Shown here: piece after piece, positions 23,301 to 34,600 of the stretch
How the letters are laid out: each line of letters begins with the position of its first letter
Position numbering within the stretch: position 1 is the first letter of the stretch
Source: Acanthaster planci
Taxonomy: Eukaryota > Echinodermata > Asteroidea > Valvatida > Acanthasteridae
NCBI RefSeq assembly: GCF_001949145.1
Contig: NW_019091360.1
Location: forward strand, 742,440-806,439
DNA length: 64,000 nucleotides
Reading direction: 5' to 3'
Position numbers and translations under genes: made by a program
Notes under the pieces: model-generated
The model's database searches: none
The model's input: only the letters and a program-made list of their open reading frames with translations
Told to the model about the DNA's origin: nothing

Positions 23301-25072
23301 CTGGCCTAAGCTGTCAAGCACGACTGATGAGTTCTCATTTTCTAGTCATTCCAATTTGTACCCACCTTCAAACCTTCACCATCACACATGGTATTATTTT
23401 GGTGGATTTGCTACAAGGCTGTTTGGACATAATTTTACTTTGAGCATGTGATAAGTTTCTGAAGATTAGGGAATGCAGTCCTTTTTGTCCAGACTTTTCA
23501 CCTCTGTCTTTGAAATCTAAGTTGCTTTTCATCATGAAACAAAAATGATACCAAACAGACTTTATTGTAATTTGATTTAAACTACTTTGTGAAATAAGTA
23601 AATTACTTGCAAAATAAGTTTACAGTTGAGTAAACTACTAGCTAATTTAAAAAAGTCATCCCGCCTGTTATGTTTTTAACTTCTGAAGAAAAGTATTATA
23701 TATACATATATATATATTTTGTGGGGTTTTCTTGGTTGGGTATGGTTTGAACAAATTGCAAGCGCTACTAATGTAGTATTACTTGAACTTTGCAAATTAA
23801 TAATTGTACATTAAATGTTATTGTTACTCCTTCAAGGGCTGTATGGTAACAAACGAAGCTTATGATTGTGTGAAATGATTTATTCTGTCCTGTGGTAAAA
23901 AAAAATTAAATAAAAAGTTCTGGTCTTTCTGCTTAACTTGTGGTCTACCCTGTGGTCAAGTTATTGAAGCACCAGTGTACCTTATGGGCTCTGGCACTCA
24001 CTGGAGTTTTTTTTTTTTAGGATTATGTTGACATTGCAATCACACAATTAGGATCCTTGATTAGTGTGTACCACATTTATCCCCATTTTGACGGGTGCCT
24101 GGGGCAGTTTTTCACAGTTAAATGGAGCAAATGGTTTCATTACACCTTTCTACCAGGCAGCAGACACATTTAGCAGAGGGAAGCTGTTTGGTAACCACTG
24201 TCATGTTTACTGGTGCTTTTCATGTTCATGGACTCACCATGCTCCAACAATTACCTTTGACTCACACAGTGAAGGTTTGATTAGTTTGGCCGATTTCTTG
24301 CTCATGATGGGAGAGGGAGGCCAGCTGTTTATGTCATTCAGGTGCAGGCACGGGTAGCAATGTTGTAGTACAATTTCAGAAGCATTTTGTATGGTTTATC
24401 ACAGGGTGCGTCAGGGAGTCTCACAAGTATAATATCCGTTTGTATGCCATATTCAGAAATTAACGTTAATGTATATTGTACGCTAAAGGGCATCAAACTT
24501 TGGGGATGAAAAAATGTAAATTTTGAAGTAGCCACCATCAGTATTGGTCCGTGTTAAATTTGAAATGACACATGAATATTATAACAAACGCCTCCACTGA
24601 GCTATTGTGTGAGTGGAACTTGTAACTTCTCTCTTCAAAAAGTGTAACAGAACGTGGTATTGGCTTGAAGAGTGTAAGAACTTGTGCCCTGTTGCTGTGT
24701 GGAGGAAGCAAGATGCTGCCTGCCTGGTACAGTGATTGCAGTCAGTTGATTCACTGCCAGCGTTAATTGAGGCTATGGGCATGAGGGATTTCTACCCCAT
24801 CTTCTCTGCACAAACCTGTCAGTCCCTTGGTGTGATCACACCTTAAGATTCTCACTTTACAGTTGTACAAGTTGAATACCACACTTGCTGATCACCAATG
24901 CTTGGTAAGTGGGTATCCTCCAGCGGTGAAAACCTACATTAACATGTACATGTATATTCAAAGGAAGAAGTCTTCAGCCATTTGAGATAATGAAATCTTC
25001 TGCAGCACTGGTTTCAACCATGGGAGGCGCTCTAACACTAAAGAGTCAGCAGCTCAGATGGCATTTGAGGGA
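20388..25072. other. Non-coding stretch, possibly distal LARP4 3' UTR
   Basis: AT-rich sequence with homopolymer runs and a short TA-rich run at 23697-23717. No exon, RNA gene or intact mobile element was recognised apart from the poly(A) candidate at 23909. Confidence 0.5.
23909..23914 (+). terminator. AATAAA poly(A) signal candidate 3 (distal)
   Basis: AATAAA followed by a G/T-rich element (GTTCTGGTCTTTCTG and CTTGTGGTC). By local context this is the best poly(A) site of the three, but it implies a 3' UTR of about 8.2 kb that contains MITE copy 3. Confidence 0.35.
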
Positions 25073-25453
25073 TTATTCCAAATCTTGAATGCAGCCACTT
25101 GAAATGATCAAGACCCCCCCCCCGAAGTTGTTAGCCCTGTGTTCAACCAAAAGAAGCTCACTGTTTGACCCCAAATTACTTTGCAAAGAAACATAGGGCT
25201 GAGTCAAATCAATAATACATGAAGGGGAGACATTATGAAGAGCTTTGTGGACAGTATGCCTTAAAAACAATTCCCTGCTAACCAGTGGAGTTATTTCAAG
25301 ATGGGTGTCTGACATGAATGGCTTCTCTGAGCGGGTGATGAGTCTGGCCGTCTTAGGTTGTAAGCACTGCAGTGAACTGATTTGCAACTTGTTCAGGCCA
25401 TGTAGAATTGAGTTGCCCATGTCAAGTCTAGATGTGATGAACATGTGGATCAT
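25073..25453 (-). pseudogene. LINE reverse-transcriptase fragment (decayed)
   Basis: A 126-residue open frame with the signature of the region C-terminal to the catalytic core in Jockey/CR1-type LINE reverse transcriptases. FITSRLDMGNSILHGLNK corresponds to the usual 'SRLDYCNSLLYGLP' block, followed by LQCLQPKTARLITR ('LQ..QN.AARLVT'), a LE..PL segment and an HKAL...SYISDLL-like block near HKALHNVSPSCIIDL. Only this 3' piece remains; the catalytic domain and endonuclease are absent. The residues suggest long decay. Confidence 0.8.
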
Positions 25454-27330
25454 TGTGTTTTTGCGACACGTTTATTGATCTATTATAGTTGGAACCAAGA
25501 CTATGTAGATGTGGGTTGGACAAATCTCACTCTAAACAGATGTGTTAAGTGTTCAGCCTCAAGTAGTTTTGTTATGAAATACAAAAAAGTATTGATGCCA
25601 GATTGTGCTTCATTATATCAGCCCTGAGTGTTGAGTCCTTGGGAAGCAAAAAAACTGAGTTTCACTTGGGTGACAAAGATTTTACACGAAGTCTGGTCTT
25701 ATCAGTGAAAGTCGTTTACAGGTGGATAGCTATTTCTGTCTGTAGTTCAAGACTGTTAAATTCATTTCAATCACCCGACACAGATGCATTTCCAATCACA
25801 TTTAAAGCAAGACGTGATGAAATTATAAGTGCAAAAAGTGTCTTAAACCGAAATGCACACTGCGATCTTTTTTGAAAATTGTTGTCTGGTACTGAACGTA
25901 TAGATGTAACAGTGGAAGGAAAAAGACAAAGGACAAGACAGCTGGGCTGCTTTTTTCATCTGAGATTTATTTAAGCATTTAGCAAGTAAAATTCGGTGGA
26001 AAGAATAATGTCAGATACATGTATTTGCCAACCAAGCATTATAGCTCATTCACCTTTTAAGTGGAACTCATTTACCTTTTGCAATATGGATCTGTATTGG
26101 CCACAATTTACATTTGATGCATATAAAGTTAAAGGAATGTTTTGTATGATATATTTCTGGCCTGTAAAGCCATGAAGTAATGTTTGTCATATCATTGAAC
26201 TTTAAATGTACATGTATATTAAATTCTGAAGTGTATTATGCGTGACACTGAATGTAACCCATCTGGTAAAACATCATTTGCATAATTACTGAATCATTTG
26301 AAGGAGCCAATGGCAAATCTTTTATGCAAATAGTGCACTCTATACCAGCACAACCGGTTGGACACTGACAGCTCTTGAATGTCACTGGCTGCAATGTACA
26401 CCTATGAATTATATATCAGCAGGCTTTACATTGCCTTGCCAGACTGGGCTCATGAAGGGTAAACCAGACCTTTCTTTTGCCATGTCAAGGTGTAGTTTTT
26501 GCCAACTACTCATTGGCAAAGCTATGGCAGCTTGTGAATACAAATTCCACAGAATAATTCACCAAGTGGTAATCATGCAAATATTAAAACACTACATAAT
26601 AAATACTTCCTCCCAGAACTAAATTAATATGACTCTTATTTCAACACTGGTGAAGCAAAATGTGTTTTAGAAGCAAAGTTGTTGCCAACTATGAAAGTAT
26701 GAACTTTCTGGAAAGTTTAACTGCCCACACGATATAGAAGTCAAGGCTTGTAAACAAAAGGTCCACAAAGTGTCCAAAATGAACGGTGGTTGTTCACATT
26801 TTTACTGTGAGTGGATGGCTGCTGCCCTCAGCTGCACAAATGTAACAAAATTCTTGGCTGTAAATATAATTGCTCATCAACACTAGAACAGCATTTTATC
26901 AGATAACTTCATATTGTTTGTGTACCCTACTGCTTATCACTGTGTGAAGAAAGCTTTTTCAGCCAGATGCTTTGTGACACTGCAGAGTGTACATCAAATA
27001 TTTCCCAAATGGACAGACTTTCAGCCCTGTCTCAAACCATTTGTTAAAGCAAAAGGTAAACAAAGGATAGAAAGGTTGCACTACAGACTGAAATTTCTAA
27101 AATAATATTTATCAGTCATACCAATGCATTAAGAAAGTCTTCCTCAACAATTGATATTTTGAATCAGTAATAATTGTTGTTAATCTACACAAGTCCAGCT
27201 GAAAATAAACATCTGGTAACGGTTGCCACATATCTGTGCATGCTCATATGCACCTATGCATTCAACAAAAACCATTGTGATAAACCACATCAGTTGCTGA
27301 ATACATAAAAAAGATATTAAATATTTTAAA

Positions 27331-27396
27331 ATAAAGCATAAGAAAAGCAAACCAAGACTTTAAATATTTCCAAAATAAAGCATAATACAAGCTAAA
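27331..27396. repeat. Short tandem-like duplication, about 36 bp
   Basis: Two adjacent units, TAAATATTTTAAAATAAAGC and TAAATATTTCCAAAATAAAG, each continuing ATAAnA-AAGC, with a short spacer. A simple local duplication. Confidence 0.6.
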
Positions 27397-27631
27397 ATTG
27401 CCACAAATGGAGCAAGTGAAAGAAACCATTGCAACTGAACATCAAGTTTTGGAAAGTATCAGTAGCAGATTCCCTACCCCACAGAAATACAAAATTTTCA
27501 TCTTGGGTAAAAAAGCTAATAATTCCATGAGCAATGCAAATGAATGGGTAATATACCACTGAACCCTGCTACACATAGAGCTGATTTGCCCTGTTGTATA
27601 AGACAATATCTTTGTAATGTTTTGTTTAAAA

Positions 27632-27681
27632 ATATTCAAATAGAGGGTGCTATGTAACATTATAAACCACTACGATTTCAC
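27632..27681 (+). repeat. Direct repeat, copy 1 of 2
   Basis: Shares TTCAAATAGAGGGTGCTATG, then TAACATTATAAACCACTACG and ATTTCACC, with the copy 409 bases downstream at 28041-28088. A few mismatches; no terminal structure was noticed. Confidence 0.7.
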
Positions 27682-28040
27682 CCAAATACATGACTCTCCA
27701 GTATATCATACTACTAAGTGTACTATTTTTTCAGACTTATTTTTCCTGAACTTGTAAGCTGGTTATTAATTCAAACAAAATTTCTCAAGAGCATAAATAT
27801 TTTGCACAATGATGACAATAATGAAAAATATACCCCAAACTTTGGATAAATTAATCCTGTACATTTATTTCTAGGAATGACAAAGAAACGAGTTTCATTA
27901 GTACTGACAATTGAGAAAATACCAAACAAAAACCCAACCCCTTAACCTCCTGCCATTCAATGTCAAATGTTTACGAAGCTGAATTACTTCATAGATGATG
28001 GAACATTTCAAAACCAGCCTTTGAGGTTTTGAATCAAAAA

Positions 28041-28088
28041 TTCAAATAAAGGGTGCTATGTAACATTAAAAACTGCTAAGATTTCACC
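28041..28088 (+). repeat. Direct repeat, copy 2 of 2
   Basis: The second copy of the repeat at 27632-27681 (TTCAAATAAAGGGTGCTATG, TAACATTAAAAACTGCTAAG). The two could be the paired ends of a small element filling 27632-28088, but no coding sequence lies between them. Confidence 0.7.
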
Positions 28089-29821
28089 TGTGTGCATGTG
28101 GAATAAACTGCAAAAACGTTCCTAACATCAGTGTAAAACAACAAATTTTGTTAATCAATGGCAGTTACGCAGGCACCAGATTCAACAAATGGTCCTAATG
28201 GTCTTAGATGTCAATTTCACTCCAAAAAAGTCCGAGTTGATAAACTACTAAAGAATTCACGATCAATACGTGTACATGTACTTTTATTCCTTTCCTACGT
28301 TAATTCTTGTTGATTTGCTTTCCCCTCATGTTTATTCATTGGGTAAATTGGTCTTTCCTTCTTTTTATTAAAGTGTGTACTTGCAACATGGCTACAACAT
28401 GCAATATATTATGCATGTAATAGTGATGCGGACCAAAAATAAACATGACCCATTTTTACTATTGCGTATGAGCACTGAGAGTAATCCTGACAGACTGCTT
28501 ATCTGAGGTGAATATGGTATCATGCATTCTAGCATTAATCATTCACTCAAAATGTTGTAGTCCACATTAAACATGAAGGCACAAGTATCAAATAAGTTGT
28601 GTTCGATGTTCTTTTTACAGGATAAAGCATGAACGATAAGGCCCCTGCAGGTTCAAATAGCATTTGTGTTTACATCAACTGTGAAGCTGTTCCCCTTTGA
28701 TCCCAAAGTAAGGCATAATTTCTCCAAAGCCCCATTATGTTGCATGTTTTCAGCTGGATCAAATGTTCACAAGACCAGCTCCAGTCTCCACAATGCCCCA
28801 GTCTGCATGTTCATATTAAAAACTAGCAGCGACTTGTATTCAATGAAGTGTGCAATAGCTATCACATACATGTATATGTAGGTCTGCAATGTAGCATGCA
28901 GTGTGCGTGGAATTCTTAGCACATTGTCTGCTAATTTTAAGGCACATCAGGTGAAGTGACATCTGGAATATAACACTTCACCAATCATGTGCTTCTGAAT
29001 TGGTCAGGCATCAACAACATCCTCTGATTTCATACAAAAAAGAAATCATTTTGAATGCTTGGTTTACATTAAAAAAGCACCTCTAAGGAAAACATGTCTT
29101 CTCTGATTTTATCTGTTCAAATAAATATGGAAGCAACCAAATCGAATGCTGTGTCATTTGTCTTTAAGCTCAACTATAACACCCTAAAATGGGCTCTTTT
29201 TCTGTTCATGCCAATATGCGAATTCTGAATGCAGATTGCGTCACTGAGGAGAAAAACAGAGGAAACAAGGTGAACCCTCACCCTGTGTTCATAACGGTAG
29301 TGGACAAACCCTTGTGCATCCCAAACAATGGCTACATGCATTGTTTCCATATGCTTCCATATTTATTTGAACAGATGAAATCAGAGAAAACACATTTTCC
29401 TTAGAGGTGCTCTAATGAGACCAAAATATTTCATCAGTTGGATTACAAACCCTCCAACTCCGACAAGTGCAATTTTCGACAATAAACAAGTTGAAAAAAA
29501 TGGTACTTTTCCCGGCAGTTTTTTTTTTTAGTGTTTGAAGAAATAGACTAAAATCAATTTTTTTTCTCTTCAACCTGGATAAGTTACAGTAACTGTAGGA
29601 GAAACTGGAACTTCAGAGTTGTTTTCTTCCCTCTGACCCTGCAAAATTTGATGCCACATTTATGTTCATAAAATGCTGGCCTGAGACTCTAAAGGATATT
29701 ATGCATATGTGTATGTACATGAACAGTATACATGTACATTGTACATGCACGGTGTACAGCTGTTTATATACACACGAACTTGTTACCGGGTTATGGGGAC
29801 AACACACATATTGAAATACCA

Positions 29822-29953
29822 GGTTAGTTACTTGGCCATGTTTGAGCTGCAAAAAATCATCCAAATAACATGGTCCCAACAATGTGTAAACATTGTTGGG
29901 ACCATGTTATTTGGATGATTTTTTGCAGCTCAAACATGGCCAAGTAACTAACC
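29822..29953. repeat. Perfect palindrome: 63-bp arms, 6-bp loop
   Basis: The left arm 29822-29884 and right arm 29891-29953 are exact reverse complements (63 of 63), separated by TGTAAA. The arms begin GGTTAGTTACTTGGCCATGT. Complete identity implies a very recent origin, a mechanism that keeps the arms identical, or an assembly/cloning artefact. A transcript would form a long perfect hairpin. Confidence 0.95.
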
Positions 29954-31488
29954 CAAAGCACCCACTCAACCTGTCACACATACTTTTCCCTTTCATTTCA
30001 GCTCTTTCAGCAGCCATTCACCTCATAAAAGAATCCATCTTGTTTCCTTTCCATGTTCATCTAACCAGCGACGGTGGAAAGATTTTCAAAGTGAGGTGGG
30101 GGCCAGTTGAGAGACCATTGGGCATCAGCCATTAACAGGCTGATCAATTAAGCCTAACCCCATTGTAGGCTCTGCAAAAAGTGGGGGCAGCATACCCCCA
30201 GTTGGAAATGTCCCCCCCCCCACCGCTTGCGCTGCAAGTTCATCCCCAGAACAGTAGACGTTTTCCATTTCAGGAACATCTGTCAATTTGACATTCAAAC
30301 TGAGCATAAAATACACACAAACTACACATGATGAGTACTGAACAATTTTACCGAAATATTATGTGACACCTGCCAAGTATCAGTACTTCATTTTGCCTTT
30401 GGGAAAGATTCTACTAGGATCGAAACATCAGGCCCTCCGTATCTTGTGATAGAGATAAACTTGTCAAAGTCAAATCTGGCAAACTGATGGGGCTAGACCA
30501 TGGTATGCACATCAAACATGTAATGGGCATTATAAAGAAAGTGTGACATCATGATGACATCACTGTATTACATTTAAAGAACTGAATATTTACAGACTTC
30601 AGACTTCAAACTAAGTTTCAACAGCCCTATGTACTGATGACACATGACAGTGATTACTGCAGTGATATGATGGGATAGATTTTGAGTCATCGGTCTGATG
30701 TACATGTACGTGGAAATCATTTGCCAGAAATAGGAGATAAAGTAAGCCTATGAGTTACATTATACATGTATCTCAAGAAATATAAAGGCTCAGTCTTACC
30801 ACATCCAGCTCTGGAAGATGATTCCCTGAAAGATTGAAAAACTTGGTTAGAAAGAAAGTTTCTTCAACACAGAAATAATCATATTCACATGCTTATGATA
30901 ACATGTACGGTTAAACCCTGTTCTGTCCCACCAACCATGCATGGTGGTAAACACTGTAATACATCATCAGTACATCTGGCTATTCTAATAATACATTTGT
31001 ATGTCACAAAGATGTACATGACGTTAAAAAAATATATAATTACGTATGATGTTACGACAGTATCATCAAAAATGAAATTTGTTGAATTCATAATGAGAAG
31101 ATATGATGGCACCATACACTGGATCTCTGTACACACTTTAAATATTCCAATTTTTTCCCTACCGTTCAATTCTGATCTTAAAACAGTAAATTCAAAAACC
31201 ATTGTCCCACCTGTGACATGTCATTTTATCATGTTACTCCATCTTCCTTCCTCCTCATCTTCCTAGAATTCCCCATCTTTCTTGAATCCATATGTTTTGC
31301 AAAGAACGTATCAAATACAGTCTGAGTGCAAACAGTCATACTGCACAACTCTGCCCAGTTTGCAATGATGTGATTGTTTTTTTTAATCTCTGCCACAATT
31401 GATGTCTTACGTGAGGAAAACCTCAAAAGCTTTCCTGATTTGTGGAAATGTTTCACACCTGGATTAGATCTGTTGCCCTTTTAGCCTA
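29954..31488. other. Sequence downstream of the SNARE-like gene
   Basis: Nothing was recognised with confidence. A 26-base segment on the - strand at 30800-30825 has exon-like borders. A run of C (30212-30221) and several ACATGTA motifs are present. Confidence 0.4.
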
Positions 31489-31629
31489 TCACCATGGAAA
31501 TGTGGATGTCCTGCCACGCTGCTCATCTCGAAGTTGCCGTGCTACCTGTGCAAATGAGGATGAATGGTCCCTCATATCTTGGATGGTATCATCAAGTTGG
31601 CCAAGACGCTCTCCTCGTTCCAGTGCAGC
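31489..31629 (-). CDS. SNARE-like gene, last exon (R-SNARE half-motif)
   Basis: Acceptor ATTTGGCACAG, 46 codons plus TGA. ALERGERLGQLDD aligns with the VAMP2 zero-layer region. Counting from the Arg, residues +4 L, +7 L, +11 I, +14 M, +18 S, +21 F, +25 A and +28 L occupy every following layer. The tail GRTSTFPW replaces the juxtamembrane and transmembrane part of VAMPs. Confidence 0.82.
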   Translation of the reverse strand, partial: AALERGERLGQLDDTIQDMRDHSSSFAQVARQLRDEQRGRTSTFPW

Positions 31630-34600
31630 CTGTGCCAAATCAAAACAAGGCATGCGTGCATCTTTTGGGTTCATCCACTTTGCATTCAAAACGATCTTTC
31701 ATTAAATGCCATAAATGTCTCTTTTTTTTCCACAGAGTTATTCCATGCTGAATGGTGAAGATGTGATTGGCTAGGTTACACAGATTTTGTCATTTTGTCA
31801 CTGTCCTACGATAGCAACAAAATTATCTCCCACCTTTGTGAATGTTAAGATACCTCATTCTAAAAAATACAGTCCTTAAATTCCCATATTCTCTCACAAC
31901 AGTGAAGTTCTTTGCATTTCCAAAGACCCGTACCTAACAAATTGCTCAAACTGGGATGAACATGATAGCTTCACCCCAAATCATGTCCTCCATGTAAACA
32001 TCATGGGTAGAGTCAACTGTACTTAACAGAAAACACCACCCAAATTAAGTGTTCAGTAAGGCCCCATTATATTATTACATTAAATCTAGAGCATCCTCAC
32101 AGATGCCCCTTTCCCAATGTTTGCGTCCTCACTATCATTGTTCATGATGATTCATTCAGACTGTGAAAGCCAGACACTGCCTTCTGTGGGTGCCGCAAGA
32201 TTCTTAATACCTGGCTCCTTTCCTTACAGTCCATTTCACCATTTTGACTTTGTTAACCAACCTTTCTGGGATCACTTGCTGCTTTGTGGGATGCAATTTT
32301 CTCTCTGACATCACGCTCTACTTCATATTGAGCAACCCGGCCTGAAACAAAAAGGAGACAGAGAACTGTAGTCACTGAAATGTTCATGCAACCGTCGTCC
32401 ATTTCCAGCCTTCCCCTGACAAAATGTAAGGCCTGCGGAAATTCGACAAAGTACATGTACAACTCCAAAAATGAGAAATATGTTGTGCTTGTCTGCAATG
32501 CTGCTGCATGGTTAAAGTTCTAAGAGATAATATTGAAACTCCAAAAGAAGAAATCGTCCAATACAGAGTCATTCTACATGTACATGTGTACAGCTGAACA
32601 TGTACACAGCTGAACATGTACATGTGTACAGCTGAACATGTACATGTGTACAGCTGAACATGTACAAAGGCTGGATCCCTACTGTTAAGGTACAGTCCAC
32701 CATTTTGCAGTTTATCTAAAAAGTGACGGACAAAATTATGGCTACATGTAAAAAACATACTTGGTGATGGTGAGAAGAATAAATTCCCAATGAAATTACC
32801 ATTTCAGGTAAGCTGTCATTTTGAGGAAAAAAATGAAAGAAGACCATTTCCAACAATGTGTCTAAAGATGCATTTTTGGAAAAATGCCATTAGAAGCATG
32901 CACAAGTACTGACACGACACACGTACATGTACCAGTACGTTCATGGTTACTATACGTGTTTATGTTCATGTACATGTAGTTCATTATTTCACTACATGAT
33001 AACATGTAGCTGCCTTCCACTGAACATGAGAATGTGTCCCAGATACGGAATTTTGGCTTAATTCAAAACATAACTGAGCAACTTGTGATCTTAAATCCGA
33101 TTCCTACAATACTTTTTCTCGGAATATATACAATATTCACTGAGCTGAAACTACTTCACCCTTCTTTAGATTTTGAGTAATTTTACACAAATGACAAATG
33201 ATAATCTGTAGATGTGCCTTTAAAATAAGGCATGCCAAACCAAAAGCCAACAGAGACCAGGCAGTCTCAAGAAGCTAACAATGAAGTCCCGTATGAGGCA
33301 CATACCTTATGTCTATGAATTTAAATCTAATAAATGCCTGACAAGTACACTATAGAGCATGTACATGTATAAACCTGTAATCTACATGTACTGTGTAACC
33401 TTTATCAAAAGCACTTTAAACATTTTAGCCAACATGATTACACTACATGTACATGTGCACTTACACTTGCACCGATTAAACTTCTTGGCTTTTGACATTT
33501 CGACATTATGGTTACAACGTACTTCTCACGATCCAAACTTACATGCTATCAGACATCTCTTCTCCCCAATCCTTCCTCATGCCTCAAGTGAAATTTTAAT
33601 TTCCTATGCATATTTAAGCACACGCCAGGTGCCCTATGTTCTCCCTACTCCAGTCAGACACCAACAGTATGTAAAGGTAAATATAACAGAGTTTTAATCA
33701 AAGAATGACAGGGAGACATACATGTTCATGTACATGTATTTTACAGGTGTCATACATGTACATGTACAGAGACATGGGCAGCCATAGGGTTATTAGTTCA
33801 ACTTGAATATGTCTGTTTACCTTTGGCATAATGTGACTTCATCCCCTCCCCGGCTACAAATTCTGTTCTCCGTTTTGCTGTCCTTGCTGCAAAGAATACA
33901 AAAATGCTAACTGTAAAGAACTTTGCAAAAACATCAAAGTATACTACAATAACAATGTAAGAAAACACATTGGAGCCACTGCAAACACGGAATACAAACA
34001 AAGTAGGAATTAACCTTTGTAGCAACTGGAGAAACTATGAACTTCCTTTTCTCTTGGTAAATTAACCCTCTTATCTTAGTCTTTTTTTTAAGGAACCTTC
34101 CAGAATCCTGCAAAATCGTTCACTTTGTAGGAATCCAACAGCATGCTCTTTATACTGTAGTAACAATCAAATTCCCTTTACAGCAAGCCACCTGGCTGGG
34201 AATTGAACTCCCACAAAAAGTCTTGGGTCAACCTCTACAAACTGATACCTTGCACAGGTTGGACTCAATAGCATTTACACAGTCTAGGAGCTGCCTCTAC
34301 TGACTCCTTTGCACTGTGGAAAGTCAAGACCATCAACCATCTCATCCATGAAAGCAGCATCTACAAAGCACCTAATGGCTGTACCAGAATGATGGCTCTT
34401 GATGATGACATCGTCAACTGAGCTATCTACAAACCTGCCAGTCTAGATGTTGATGGCTTAGCAATCCACACAAGCAAAAACAGACATATATGTTCTACAT
34501 GAAGTCACCATGACTTGACTTTGACTTCATCAATTCAACTACAAAAATGCTCAAAATACCTCTGACAGATTTTTAAAAAGCTCAATTCCTTGCAGGTAAT

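Larger units (their letters stand above)
25454..29821. other. Gene-poor intergenic stretch
   Basis: No exon chain or RNA gene was recognised. It holds two pairs of short direct repeats (27331-27396 and 27632-27681/28041-28088) and scattered TACATGTA motifs. It separates the 3' ends of two convergent genes. Confidence 0.5.

Noticed and set aside
24064-24357. 97-codon + strand frame between the genes
   Set aside because: No family pattern and no splice context; likely a chance frame near the end of the LARP4 transcript unit.
29613-30135. Open frames over the palindrome sharing the same peptide on both strands
   Set aside because: The shared peptide is a direct result of the perfect inverted repeat, not of coding.
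32575-32667. CRISPR-like repeat array
   Set aside because: Units are contiguous without unique spacers and lie in a eukaryotic intron; it is a minisatellite.
34200-34220. B-box-like sequence suggesting a tRNA or SINE on the - strand
   Set aside because: No A box, acceptor stem or anticodon arm could be found at the right distances.
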